Shown: one piece after another, positions 13,901 through 24,460 of the stretch
Position numbering within the stretch: position 1 is the first letter of the stretch
Layout: each line of letters begins with the position of its first letter
Source: Dasyornis broadbenti
Lineage: Eukaryota; Chordata; Aves; Passeriformes; Dasyornithidae
Assembly (NCBI GenBank): GCA_013397935.1
Contig: VZRN01006818.1
Span: forward strand, 2,510,431 to 2,574,430
DNA: 64,000 nt
Reading direction: 5' to 3'
Notes under the pieces: generated by a model
Databases searched by the model: none
Told to the model about the DNA's origin: nothing
The model's input: the letters and a program-made list of their open reading frames with translations, nothing else
Made by a program: the position numbers and the translations under genes

Positions 13901-14900
13901 TGGCTCTAATCTCCTGTGACTGGTTTAAGTAACTGTGAGAAGCAGCAAACTCCTTGTGCATCCAGCTCCACAGGACTGTGCGCTATTCTGATCACTCAGT
14001 CTGAGTACTTGAACACTGCTGGAAACACCACTTCAAAATCTGACACACATTTCATCCAGCCTTAAATACTTACGACCTCCACAAGCTGAAGTGTATACTA
14101 CCCTTTTATTTTCTCAGTAGAGTAAAACAAAAAACCTATTAGATATTTGGCTCAATCTTAGTGTCATACATTAAGACTTAATAATTTATTAATCATCATT
14201 CAAGAAATCCTTATTATATTTGAAACTTTCTGGAGGGGTTTTGCTTTCTTGTTTAAAGGATCTTCAACAACAGCAATCAGCTAGGGAAATACTCTGACAT
14301 ACAGCTTTGACATGTTCTTCTGATTTACAAGTTAAAGCAAAAAAAAGTTACGTGTTTTCACTAACATATATCACTTTCAAATTTTTCAGTGCTAAACAGA
14401 TTTAAAACTTTTAGTTCTTATGCAGCAGATTGTGTAACAGACTTTATGTCACTATGTTGCCCGTTATGACTGCATTGCCCCCCCAATAGGTCCTTTTCTT
14501 GCAAGAACTCCCTCTTAACAACACGGGTAAATTAATTAGTTTAATATTATCAGCATGATTAATTTTCCTGAAAATGGAAAGTAAACAGAATTGTATCATG
14601 AAGAAGCCTAGTAAACAATCAAGGCCCCTACATTAGTTCTCTTTTGGAGATAGGCAAGCATGACACACTGGGAGAAAAAGAACAACTCTTGTTTCCTAAT
14701 TTTCTGCAAGATAGCAGTTCTCTGGTGCTGTAAGGCAAAATCACACTTATCATTTTATCTTAAAACAAATGTAAGGTCCTCATGATTTATATCAGCAAAG
14801 TGGAAATGAAGCAAGAAAGATACTGACAGTCACTCACATGGTACAGAACAACAAAAAAGCGCACCAAACTTCAGCAGCTCAACAAGCCGCAGCTTCATTG

Positions 14901-15803
14901 CAAAGGTCCCAAACCAGGGGCCAAAACAGCAGAAGCCTTTTAAAAAGGCAATTTCTGCACACGGCTGGTTCTACTGCCACCACCTCACCCTGACAGTGCT
15001 GTACAAGACTCCAGACAAGAGCTGACCGTGGCTTCCCTCTTTCCCACCCTCCCTGTGGGCACCTCTGGGCATGTCCCCTCCTCCAGAAGACCACAGCAGA
15101 CCAGCAGGTCTGAAGCCTGACAGGCACAGCAGACAAACTCTAAGAAGCTGCAGGGTCCAGTGCACAGTTCACACAGGGACTTCTGAGCGGGCGGTTTATT
15201 TTGGTTTTGGCAGAGCTGCTGAGTGCCATCACGTGAGTGCCAGCTAACAAAACCCTCACTTAATTCTCCAGGAGTGGTCCTGGACCTGCAGCAAGGAACC
15301 AGCCCACTCAATTTACTCACTACTGAAAAGACCAGGTCACAGCAGAGGCTTAGTAAACTGACTCTCCCTCAATACCAAACATTAATCATCAACTTCAACT
15401 TAGAAATGAGTGCTCGCTGCTTCTGTAGTGCTTTAAAAATATCCACGCAGCTTTCCGAAGGCACTCTACAAGGGCTACCACCACCCTACCCGCTTCTCAC
15501 CAGAGTGTTTTAACAAAAGGTTTCCAGCAGTCAGACTGGATTAACTGCGTCTCAAATCTCACCAGGGTCTGCAGACAGATCCCCTTCACTTTGAGAGCTT
15601 CTGTGCCACTTCAGATGCTTTGTATTGTTCATCAGTAGCAGAGTCAAATAAAACCCCCGCAGGAACTGACTTTTAATACATACATCCATGAGGCTCAGGT
15701 TCTAGCAAGGAAGGAATATTGTTTGCATTTCTCAAGTTTAAACATCTTCAGAGCATAACATTTATCACAGCCAAAGGAAAATGAGGTTATGCAAAATACT
15801 TAC
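14901..15803. other. GC-richer non-coding stretch next to the first exon
   Basis: Sequence between about 14950 and 15300 is clearly richer in G and C than its surroundings. A minus-strand open frame (14985-15320) is cysteine-rich but matches nothing I know. A GG|GTGAGG donor-like site sits just before its stop. This lies within the presumed first intron of the minus-strand gene and could hold a regulatory element or an alternative non-coding exon. Confidence 0.3.
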
Positions 15804-15936
15804 TTCGAAAATGTTCTGAGGCATAATAATAGACATCCTCATAGCCCTCGTGGTAATCCTCCTCTGGTCGGTACTTTTTGCCTTTCCTTCTTCTCGATCT
15901 TCTTATCTGCTTGACAAAACCCAAGAAGCGCTCCAT
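15804..15936 (-). CDS. first coding exon of an unrecognised minus-strand gene
   Basis: The ATG at 15936 lies in a good context (G at -3, G at +4) and opens a frame of 44 codons plus one base, ending at a CGAA|GTAAGTATTT donor. Read through, the frame would stop six codons later, as expected of intron. The peptide starts MERFLGFVKQI, continues with a strongly basic block (RRSRRRKGKKYR, about residues 12-23), then an acidic and tyrosine-rich part (EEDYHEGYEDVYYYASEHF, about 25-43). There is no signal peptide or membrane segment, so a cytoplasmic or nuclear protein is likely. The basic block could bind acidic lipids or act in nuclear import, and the tyrosines in acidic surroundings resemble kinase targets; both are inference. 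Composition is unlike the surrounding AT-rich DNA. The family could not be named. It may be an alternative 5' exon of a larger gene running to lower coordinates. Confidence 0.6.
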
Positions 15937-16095
15937 CTCCTTCCTCACTCACAGCCTCAGCCGGCAGCCCCCTTCGCCCTCTGCTTCACAAAGAGCTGTC
16001 CCAGCATGAAGCAACCGTGAGCACCGGAGCAGAGCTGCAGCTCCCACCAGCCGCTCCGCTACCATTAAACAACCCCTCCCTTATCTCAGCTGTGA
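15937..16095 (-). promoter_or_regulatory. 5' leader and core promoter region of the first exon
   Basis: The sequence upstream of the ATG (towards higher coordinates) is GC-richer with several CpG, as expected for a leader and promoter. No convincing TATA box is placed near it. On the minus strand an E-box (CAGCTG, 16087-16092) is followed directly by a GATA site (AGATAA, 16081-16086), then a GGGAGGGG stretch. The transcription start cannot be fixed from sequence alone. Confidence 0.35.
15957..16007 (-). other. upstream ORF in the leader (16 codons)
   Basis: A minus-strand ATG at 16007 opens a 16-codon frame (MLGQLFVKQRAKGAAG) that stops at 15957-15959, about 20 nt before the main start at 15936. 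If the leader includes it, it could damp translation of the main frame. Whether the transcript starts upstream of it is unknown. Confidence 0.35.
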
Positions 16096-16740
16096 CTACG
16101 AAGCATATTGTTTTCCCTTTTTAAAAAAAAAAGGGACACAGACACACTTTATCAAATCTACTGACTGGAATATTTCAACATGAAAATAAATATAAGAGGA
16201 AAGCATTGAAGAAAAAGGAGAATTTCAGTATTTCAAGCTGTTATTAAGCAGCAGAGGACAAAGTTGAAGAGACCTGCTTGCCAGCAAAGGGAAGCCCAGC
16301 ACTGAGAGCTCTCTATCCTGTGTCTCCATCATTTGAAGAGGGGTTGGGAGGCGGGGATAGATGTTAGTCAATGGACTGAACCATATCTCAAGGCAAAACA
16401 GGTTTCCATTTGCCAGTTAAATGCTGCCCTCATCTCTACCGGGCACAGGCTCGGGAGCCCGTTTGATTTCATTTGTTGTAAGAAGAGAAAACACGCCGAT
16501 CCATTTCTGGCATCTCATACGCTGGATGAATAAATAGCAAAGTGGTTTAATCCGTATACACAGCCCACTCACCGGCAAGTGTGTGCCGAATGTGTTAATT
16601 GGAGCAGCAGGGAGAAAGCTCGGCAGCTGTTAAAAAATGACACATATACCCACCGGGCATTAGTGTATTCTAATCACTGCTAGATCTAAACATTAAAAGG
16701 CACTCCACAGACAGGTCTCCTACAGAGCTGGCCAGAGTCT
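16096..16740. other. upstream flank with raised CpG, possible regulatory sequence
   Basis: Between about 16320 and 16670 several CpG dinucleotides occur (for example near 16351, 16440, 16496, 16511, 16571 and 16655) in a window that is otherwise CpG-poor. This is just upstream of the minus-strand first exon, which suggests promoter-proximal or conserved regulatory sequence. No gene is recognised. The small plus-strand open frame at 16333-16533 has no supporting splice or domain evidence. Confidence 0.3.
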
Positions 16741-19009
16741 ATGGCAAGAGGCAAACAAAGGAAGCGACATCACAGGCACACTATGACAATACCCATTTCA
16801 AATCCCAGCAGAGTTCTAAAAACTTTAAAATTAAGGTGGAGCAGATTATCCTTTGCACAGCATGAGAGAAGCAAAAATCCTGAAAAGGCGCTGGCTCTCT
16901 CCTCTTGCTGCGTGCCTGAAACCCACACGCATTCCCTAAGATAAGGTTGGAATTTCATCCGTGTTTCTGATGGTGCTTCCCTCCCGCACAAAAACAAAAG
17001 CAGTGACTGCTTGAATCGTATGACACTGACATCTGTCACAGGGTTTTTATTGTAATCACTTTTCTGCAAGCCCAGTGAGGTCTCTAGTCCAGCAGGACCT
17101 CTCCTGTCTGCTGGCACAAGTCAGGGATCAAGCAGTCACCTCTGCCAAACTATGTGCTGAACATGGCCACTTGGTATCCAGTCTCCCACGAGATACCATT
17201 TTGCACCTATGAACATAAGGAAGTCAGAAAGTCTTCCTGTAAAACAGATTTTACAGGTTCATCACCTGGAAAATGAAGATCCCCAGAGCAGGGATTAGTT
17301 TCTGATGATGCATACATTTCAGTGAGTCATTATTTTGCAAAGCGTAAACCGGGACAGTGTTTTCAAAAGTATAAAAGAAAAAGTGAAGCAAAAACCAGGA
17401 TTGCAACTTACCAATTCTGTTTCAAAAGAGGTATGCAGAGATTGATCAGTATTAAGTTGGGATTTTCTAGTTTTGAAACATGTGGAAGTTATAAGTAGAG
17501 GTCAGCTAGACCTGATATCTAAAGGTCCCTGCGGATCCTAAAACACACAAACACTGGAGAGCTGAACTGCAATTCTTTAGGGCTTCTCCCAGCTTTCCAG
17601 GTATTTAAAAACAGTATTGTCACAAACCCACAACTCATTTTATCCATAAAAGCTCAAAAAACCCTGGATGCTCCTACCAAGCTCCCCACAGGAATACATC
17701 CTCCTTGACCTCACCAGCCCTGCTTTCCCGCTGTGAAAATGCAGCCGCTGTCACTAGCTGATGAACACCCCCAGGGCACCACCATAACTATTTTTAGTGC
17801 AACTTCTATAAGGAGGTTGTGTTTCATTACAAGTCTGTATTTATCACACAGCTTTCAACTTTCAAATGGTAAAGACCTTTCAGGAATACTACAGGCACAT
17901 TGCCAAAAATCAAAAAGCCAATAAAACGTCACCTGTGGACTTTAAGAAGGGATCACTGTATGTTTTGAAGGTTTCAACTCGCATCTCTTCTGTGCTCTGC
18001 CACCAAGCAGCAAAAACATTAGTGTCACGAAACATGAAAACCAAAGATGTAGCCTACAGCAGAGGCAGCACTCTCTATTCAAACAGGGAAATGTTCATTT
18101 GATGCTGTAATTGCCCCTCTCCCCGGCAATTGCGGACTCTCCCCGGCAGATGTGCAAAAAGGTATTTGTAGGTGTGGGAAACAGTCAAGACAGAAGTCTT
18201 GCAGCCACCACTGCTCCCTGAAGTTAAATTATTAAGTTCAATTAAAAATGACAAAGCTTTTTAAAAAGGAGAAAATGTAAAACTTTCTTGCTTTTAAGCT
18301 ATCTTCTAAACTAAAGCTGAAAACTGGAATCAAGCAGACACATTCGGCTTTTATTAAGAAACTACAACTACTTGCAGTGCTTCTGTTGCTACACCTCCTC
18401 CAGCAGCAGCTTCCCCAGTCCTCAGCATGCGCTAGGGAGACCTCGGTCTTTGCCATAACAAGACAAATACAGCAAAGAAGCAGATAAGGGAGCAACCAAA
18501 TGATCTCAAGTACCACCAGAAGCAGCAGGTGCAGCACACCAACTACCTGACCACTTTCTAGAGAGAACCGATGTAAGCTTGGGCAAATTTTGAGCTTTGG
18601 AAAGCACATCATTACCTTGTGCAATGGACTTTCCCTTCTCTCTCATGCTCATGAGGTGCATCCCATAACTATATGGCTGCTAGAGTAAAGCACAAAACAA
18701 TGCACTAAATGGTATAACTGGCCAGTGCTCATGGTAATAGCTGCCACCTATGCTGTGGTTAAAGTGAGAAGGGGCTGAAGGGGAGCACAAACTGTCCCCA
18801 GATAAACAGAGGGGGTTCAAGCTCTGCTGCACTTCTCTGTATCCCACCACCTACTACTCTCTACAAAGCCCAGGCTCCATCTCCTATGCTAAAGATCCAG
18901 AGGCAGGCCCGCAGTTTCTAACACACAAAGTGACAGTTCTGCCAGCACGTAAAACATACACTCATTTCCCTTTACATGAATGCAAACAGCAGAAACATAT
19001 AATTTCAGA

Positions 19010-19025
19010 TTTTTTTTTTTTTTTT
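19010..19025. repeat. poly-T run
   Basis: 16 consecutive T (poly-A on the minus strand). No retrogene was recognised beside it. Confidence 0.9.
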
Positions 19026-21650
19026 AAACATAGAGCAAGCTAAGCTTTTGATAGGATTTTCTCTGACCTAAAATATTGTGGTATTCAGGGCAATTTAAAG
19101 AGAAGGAAATACCTTAACTGAGGGCATCGGTATATATTAACATGAGTCAGAGTATTAAGTGCTTTACTATACTAGAAAGATTTCTGAACAAAACTTTTGT
19201 TTCATATGCATTACATATCACTGCTACCGTTTGCTGAAAATACTGAAGACATTCATTAGCTCCTCCTCATGCCATACCTGTAAATATTTAATCATAGTCC
19301 TACTTTCAGAGGTATACACAGAGAACTCAGTTTCATAAACAGAGTAGTTAGAAAAAAACCCAAATAAATAGCTAAACTACTGCTTTCTCCATTGTTCAGG
19401 ATTCACCCTTCTGCAGCTTCTTCTGGTGAAGAACTCATTTCTTAATGAAAATGAACATGGTTCTTGCAACCATCTGCTTGAAAAGGAATAAAAAAGCAGA
19501 AACTAATAGAGACATACGGCAGTTTCAGAAAGGCATATTGATTTTACAGGACGAGCAGAGAACGAAACAAACACTGGCTTTCAAATTTTTAAAATGCAAA
19601 ACATCAGAGATGACAATGAGTTTCATCCTTAATGACAAAGAGAATAGGATAATTATGCCCAGAGGGCATAAAATTAGGTGCTGGTTTGTATTCTGAAGCT
19701 GTCTCTGAACTAGAATTTGGAGAATCAATTTTCTGGTGTTTTAATGCCACAACAGAAAGTTGCAATGTAAATAAGTCTGAAGCTCTTTGGCTCATCCTTT
19801 CTGCCTACTCCAATCAAAGCAAGTGTTCTATTGTCATTTCCAAGGGGACTCCTTAGAAGAAGCAAGGATTGTTGTGCTGTCTCCAGCACAATTTGCATAA
19901 CAAAGATTTTGCCAAGTGACACCGATTAGATAATATTTGCATACTCCATTCTGATAACTAATCTGTTTAAGTTAAGGAGAAGCTCCATCAAACTGGATCA
20001 GTCTCAGGTCAGTGACTTACTGGAAAAGACTTTATAGCAATAATAAAACATATAAATAAGGCAGTCCTTTTCAAAAAGTTGAGCTGAAGCATAAATGCTT
20101 TTGCAGCCACAGATAATTTTCTAGAAGACAGATGTCAGCATTTAAGCTTTAACTTGTCTTTATACCCTACCCAGGGCAAAGATTAGGTTTCTCATCATGT
20201 AAAATATCTGCATTTGGCATTTTCTTTGCACAAAATTAACTATGCAGTTATCAAGGTAAACTTTCACAAGTGACATACTTATTTTCTACAGTACTTTTTC
20301 CAGTATTTGGGGAAAGCAGTAGGAAAAACGTTTTGGTATTCAAGGATAAGCCACTAAGGTTGTAAATATTTTAAAAGTATTTCCATTTGAATGGACTTGC
20401 AAACACGATGCTTTGAAAACAGAGCCTGTATATGAAGCAAGACTCTTTAATGTGTTGTATCATAAATACAGAACGGAATAGGCACCAAATATTAACAGTT
20501 TGGAGTAGGTATTTTGCTCCCTGTTCATCAGTATGTCTCAGTGTTTAAAAGAAAAATATTTCAGACAGATGAACCTTCCTACCCTCTTGTATCTCCCTCT
20601 GCTTCTCTGGGCAGCCCTTCAAAGTCTTGTGCTGGGGGAAGGAATGTCCCTCACTGGGAGGCAACCATGTAAGAGAGCACACTATGGCAGTCACAGAGAT
20701 CTACCTGCTTCAGGTTACTCTCGTGGAAAAAGCCCACAGAACTAGACATGCACAATACAAAAATTAAGATTAATATAAACAGCTCTTCAAGGCTAGCTGA
20801 ATAGAGGAAATTGGGTTTTCCCACCTCCCTCAAACCCCTAGGCATAAAGATACAGCAAACCTCAAAAGGGAAGAACAGATCGTTTCTTCTCTGGTTCTCT
20901 TTCAATTGAGGGATTCTTTGATAATCTGCTGTCATTGTTTTTGAAGACCAGCAATAATTAACAAAGGAACAATTCTCCTTATTTGTCCTACAGGATCATC
21001 TTGCCTGACCTTCTAGTTCCTCAAGAGATGTTTGTTCACGTGCGATAACTGCACATGTCAAGGCTGCAATTTTCCATTCTTTGCCCTAAATATCTTGCTG
21101 TAAAATGTGAGCTTACCAATTTGAAAATTATGTCTGTAATCTACAATCTATTAAACTCTCTAAGAACATATGGTCCATATATGCAGAAGCAGTTCTGTGT
21201 AAAAAGTCAATATTGTGTGTGAGGAGTATCTAGCAGCAGCCCACCACCCCGAGGTACCACTCCCCACCCAAAACCCACCTGTGCCAAGCCAGTTTCTGAA
21301 CACAAGTTTTGTTCTCTTCCTAAAGACATCTGAAAACAGCACTGAAGGCATGGGACATACTGAGTATTACACTGCATCTCTCTCCCGCTTTACTATATAT
21401 ATAAACACAGAATAAGCAGTGCATTATCTCTAGAATGTTGCTGCGGGAGAACTGGATGGTGATAAAATACTGCTGATCCACTACTGTTACTTTTAAGATC
21501 TGACACTTGTTATACACTGTTAAATTATCAGTTTGCTCTGGTTTTAATGCATTACATTCAGTTTCACAAGTCATACATTCTTGTTATTCATTGCCCACAC
21601 AGAATCATAGACCATTTTTGTCTTGGGCTCCTAAATTAACGCAAGGCTTG

Positions 21651-21668
21651 AGAGTCGGAGAGTCGGAG
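21651..21668. repeat. 8-bp tandem duplication
   Basis: AGAGTCGG is repeated twice in tandem, followed by a partial third copy (AG). Confidence 0.8.
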
Positions 21669-24371
21669 TTCAGCTTTTGCGTCACCTAGTTGTAAATTAA
21701 ATTAACTGCCAAATACTTTTTCTTTTCAATCTTTTCCTTTCCTTTTTCCAATTGAACACACACATTTTCAATACTTTGAGTTCTCTATTGTATTTTAACA
21801 TATATATTATTTTGTATTAACAATCCCAGTGGTTTTGCTTTTTGCAAAATTTTCTCACAAGGAAGTGTGCTCATAAATGTGAATGCCAACACAGAGATAA
21901 GAGTAAAATAGAAAACACAAAGGATAGAGGAAGAGGCTACTTTCATTTACAGGGAACTGGGGAGCTGATTGTGTGAACAATACAAGAATGTTGCCTCTCA
22001 TATACGGAGAATGCCCAGAAATCTTTGTAGCGCTGTTTTGAAAGGGTCACTTGTCAAGTTGAATTTCATGCAGAATGTATGCTTCAGGGGAAAAGACACA
22101 TTTTTTTCCCCCTTCAATTCAGCTAAAGCCGTTTGCATACATTCTATTTTTTCTTGTCTTTCTAGCCTATTTGGCTTTAAGTAAGTGACTAATTAGAATA
22201 TACAAATATGCACTAACAAATGCTAACTTCACCACCACCAAGGAAATACAGCTCAGGTAAAATCAAGTACAAAAAAAGTTTTAATTTCCTTAATATTTTG
22301 TGACACCAATAATCCTTCTACAAGAAAAGCTAACCAGAGCATTATTCCAACCATATGTAAAACCCCTTCAGGGTTAAAGCAGTAGACTGAAATTTTAAAA
22401 TACTAAAACTAGAACACAGTTCTTTGGAAAGTCTGAATTAAAGGTGTTTTCATCTTTCTAAAGAAACGCAGCAAATGGCCAGAGGGAACACTACCAAGAT
22501 TTTGCACAGTGTGTCTATTTTATGCACAAAGAATATCTCAAATCAAATATGAAATACATACGAAGAAGTAGTTTGGAATACGGATACAGGTTTTACTCCT
22601 CACTGAATAAGAAAACATTTAATTTCCCTAATTTTCAATTCTTCAACAACTGCACATTTCAACTCTAATGATAATTAAAATACACATAGAGCAGTGGAAA
22701 GAATGAATAATTAATTTATGATATTACAGCTGGCCAGAACAAAAATACCTAGCAAATACATTAAATGAAGTTCTTACACAAAAGCATCAAAATATTTTCT
22801 TAGGCTTCAGACCACAGTCCACAGGAGCTATAGCGTGCCATCAAACAAGGTTGCAGTAGGTGGCATTTCACAGGTAATTGACAGTGGGAGACCTCTGTGA
22901 ATATGTTGTGTGAGATTTAAGGTTAGTCACAGGAGAATCAATCATTCAACATCTCTTCACATGTAAGAGTTCATGCAAGACTTTTTACTATGTGACATTA
23001 AATGGATTTACTCTCTTTTACCTCATGAGATAAGCAAAAAGGGTTGTGAATAAGGATCCTGCTCATCCTCCCATAGATACATCCTATCCTTCCCCCCATC
23101 TGTGGCCGCTGGCCGACTGAGCAGTGAGCTCTGAGTACACACGCAGACATATATTCCTATGGCCTATCTCATCCTACTTCCAAGGACATGAAGAAGTTTC
23201 ATTGTAAAACAGAAAGGTCCAGCATGACACAGAACACAAGAGAGGAGAAACCTCCACGTGCCATGTCATACAAATTCTCCTCTCTGTCCTTCTGTCTAGG
23301 ATCAATTCTCTGTATCAGTGATCCTGTATGGAAGATTTAGATTTATAAAATCCCTGGTGCAGAGGAATGTCTGTATTTCCCAGCAGCACCATAATGGGTG
23401 TTCCACGTCTTCTCTCACCAATATTTAGTTGTAAAGAGCAGTAAAATCCTTGTTATGTTTCATTACTGAAACATCCACCAGTCATATATTTTACATTTCT
23501 CTGATGAACTAATTATTGCAACAAGACACTTCTGTAATTTGTTTAATAAACTGAAGGAGCTGTTAGAAGTAATAAAGGATGGGCAACAGGACAGAAATCT
23601 GAAGGGAAAAATATGAAAAATCTGGAGGCAACTATGAAACTGGAGCAACGGAGAAGCACCTCTGGGAAAAAACCACAGGCATCCAGAAAGCTGAGCTGTA
23701 TCCTGAGCTCCATGTTTGATCAGGGTCAAGATATTGTAGATAAATTGGAAGATTTTATTGCAGATCAGCTCTGACAAGAAGAAAATTCTGCTTAACTATC
23801 AAGAAAAGACTACTACAGAGAAATTCCTCATTATGATCACATGAATTTACAATAAAAGACTCTGTAAATATATATGCAAATTAAACCATCCATCTGGAGC
23901 CCACTGCCCTAGAGGCACAGGCCGACATGATGGCAATGAAGAATCCAGTTGTTCAGATGGATTAACCCTTCTCCTTCTCCCTCAATGCCCTCCACATCCC
24001 GTTCTAACTAACTCCCCTTGTCCTTACACAGTCTGAAACTGCAAAGCATACCAAGTAAAAAGAATGCAGACCTGAAAGGCAAAAGGACAACTCCACATGT
24101 AACTTCCCAGTAATGAGGCCCAGGTACATGACCACAGCACTGAAGGATCAAGGTTTCCATCCACCAGCTCTCAATAGCAAGGCCCATTGAACATGAGTGT
24201 GATACTTCATCTCTCTCACGCCAAACAGCAGTTTGGGAAATGAGAGCTGCTGACACTTCTTTATGTATGAGGTATCACTTCCCTTCTGTCCCCATTCCAA
24301 GGGCACGGAGCAGGTTCTGCTGTTCAGTTTGCAATTTGTTTCCTAGTTCAAATTCACCTTTTTCCATCCAG

Positions 24372-24460
24372 AGGAGAAGAAATAAAGAAAAGAAAAAAAA
24401 AAAAAAAAAAAGAAAAGGGGGGGGAAAAAAAAAAGAAAATTAAAAGGAAGAGAAAATCTG
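24372..24460 (+). repeat. purine-rich A/G tract
   Basis: A long tract almost entirely of A and G, including a run of 19 A and a run of eight G. Such homopurine DNA can adopt triplex-like forms and is prone to length change. The run lengths may also carry sequencing error. Confidence 0.85.

Larger units (their letters stand above)
5541..14900. other. long non-coding stretch, probably intronic
   Basis: AT-rich sequence with no recognised gene, interspersed repeat or RNA. Several donor-like sites (for example 7753-7758, 11704-11709 and 14071-14080 on the minus strand) lack partner acceptors with open frames. It lies downstream of the minus-strand first exon at 15804-15936 and is most simply read as intron sequence of that gene, which is an inference. 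Confidence 0.4.

Noticed and set aside
14985..15320. Cysteine-rich minus-strand frame ending at a GG|GTGAGG donor-like site
   Set aside because: No convincing acceptor and no family; GC-richer composition by itself lengthens open frames.
18238..18624. 128-codon minus-strand open frame with hydrophobic stretches
   Set aside because: The hydrophobic part is leucine-rich low complexity and no start or splice evidence is present.
21600..21612. 'agaatcatagacc' resembling the minus-strand end of CR1
   Set aside because: The match is only a few bases and no further CR1 blocks follow on that strand.
22163..22177. 15-nt microexon-like segment after a very strong acceptor (CTTGTCTTTCTAG)
   Set aside because: The donor (TTTAA|GTAAGTG) is followed by nothing supportive and a 15-nt exon cannot be judged without transcripts.
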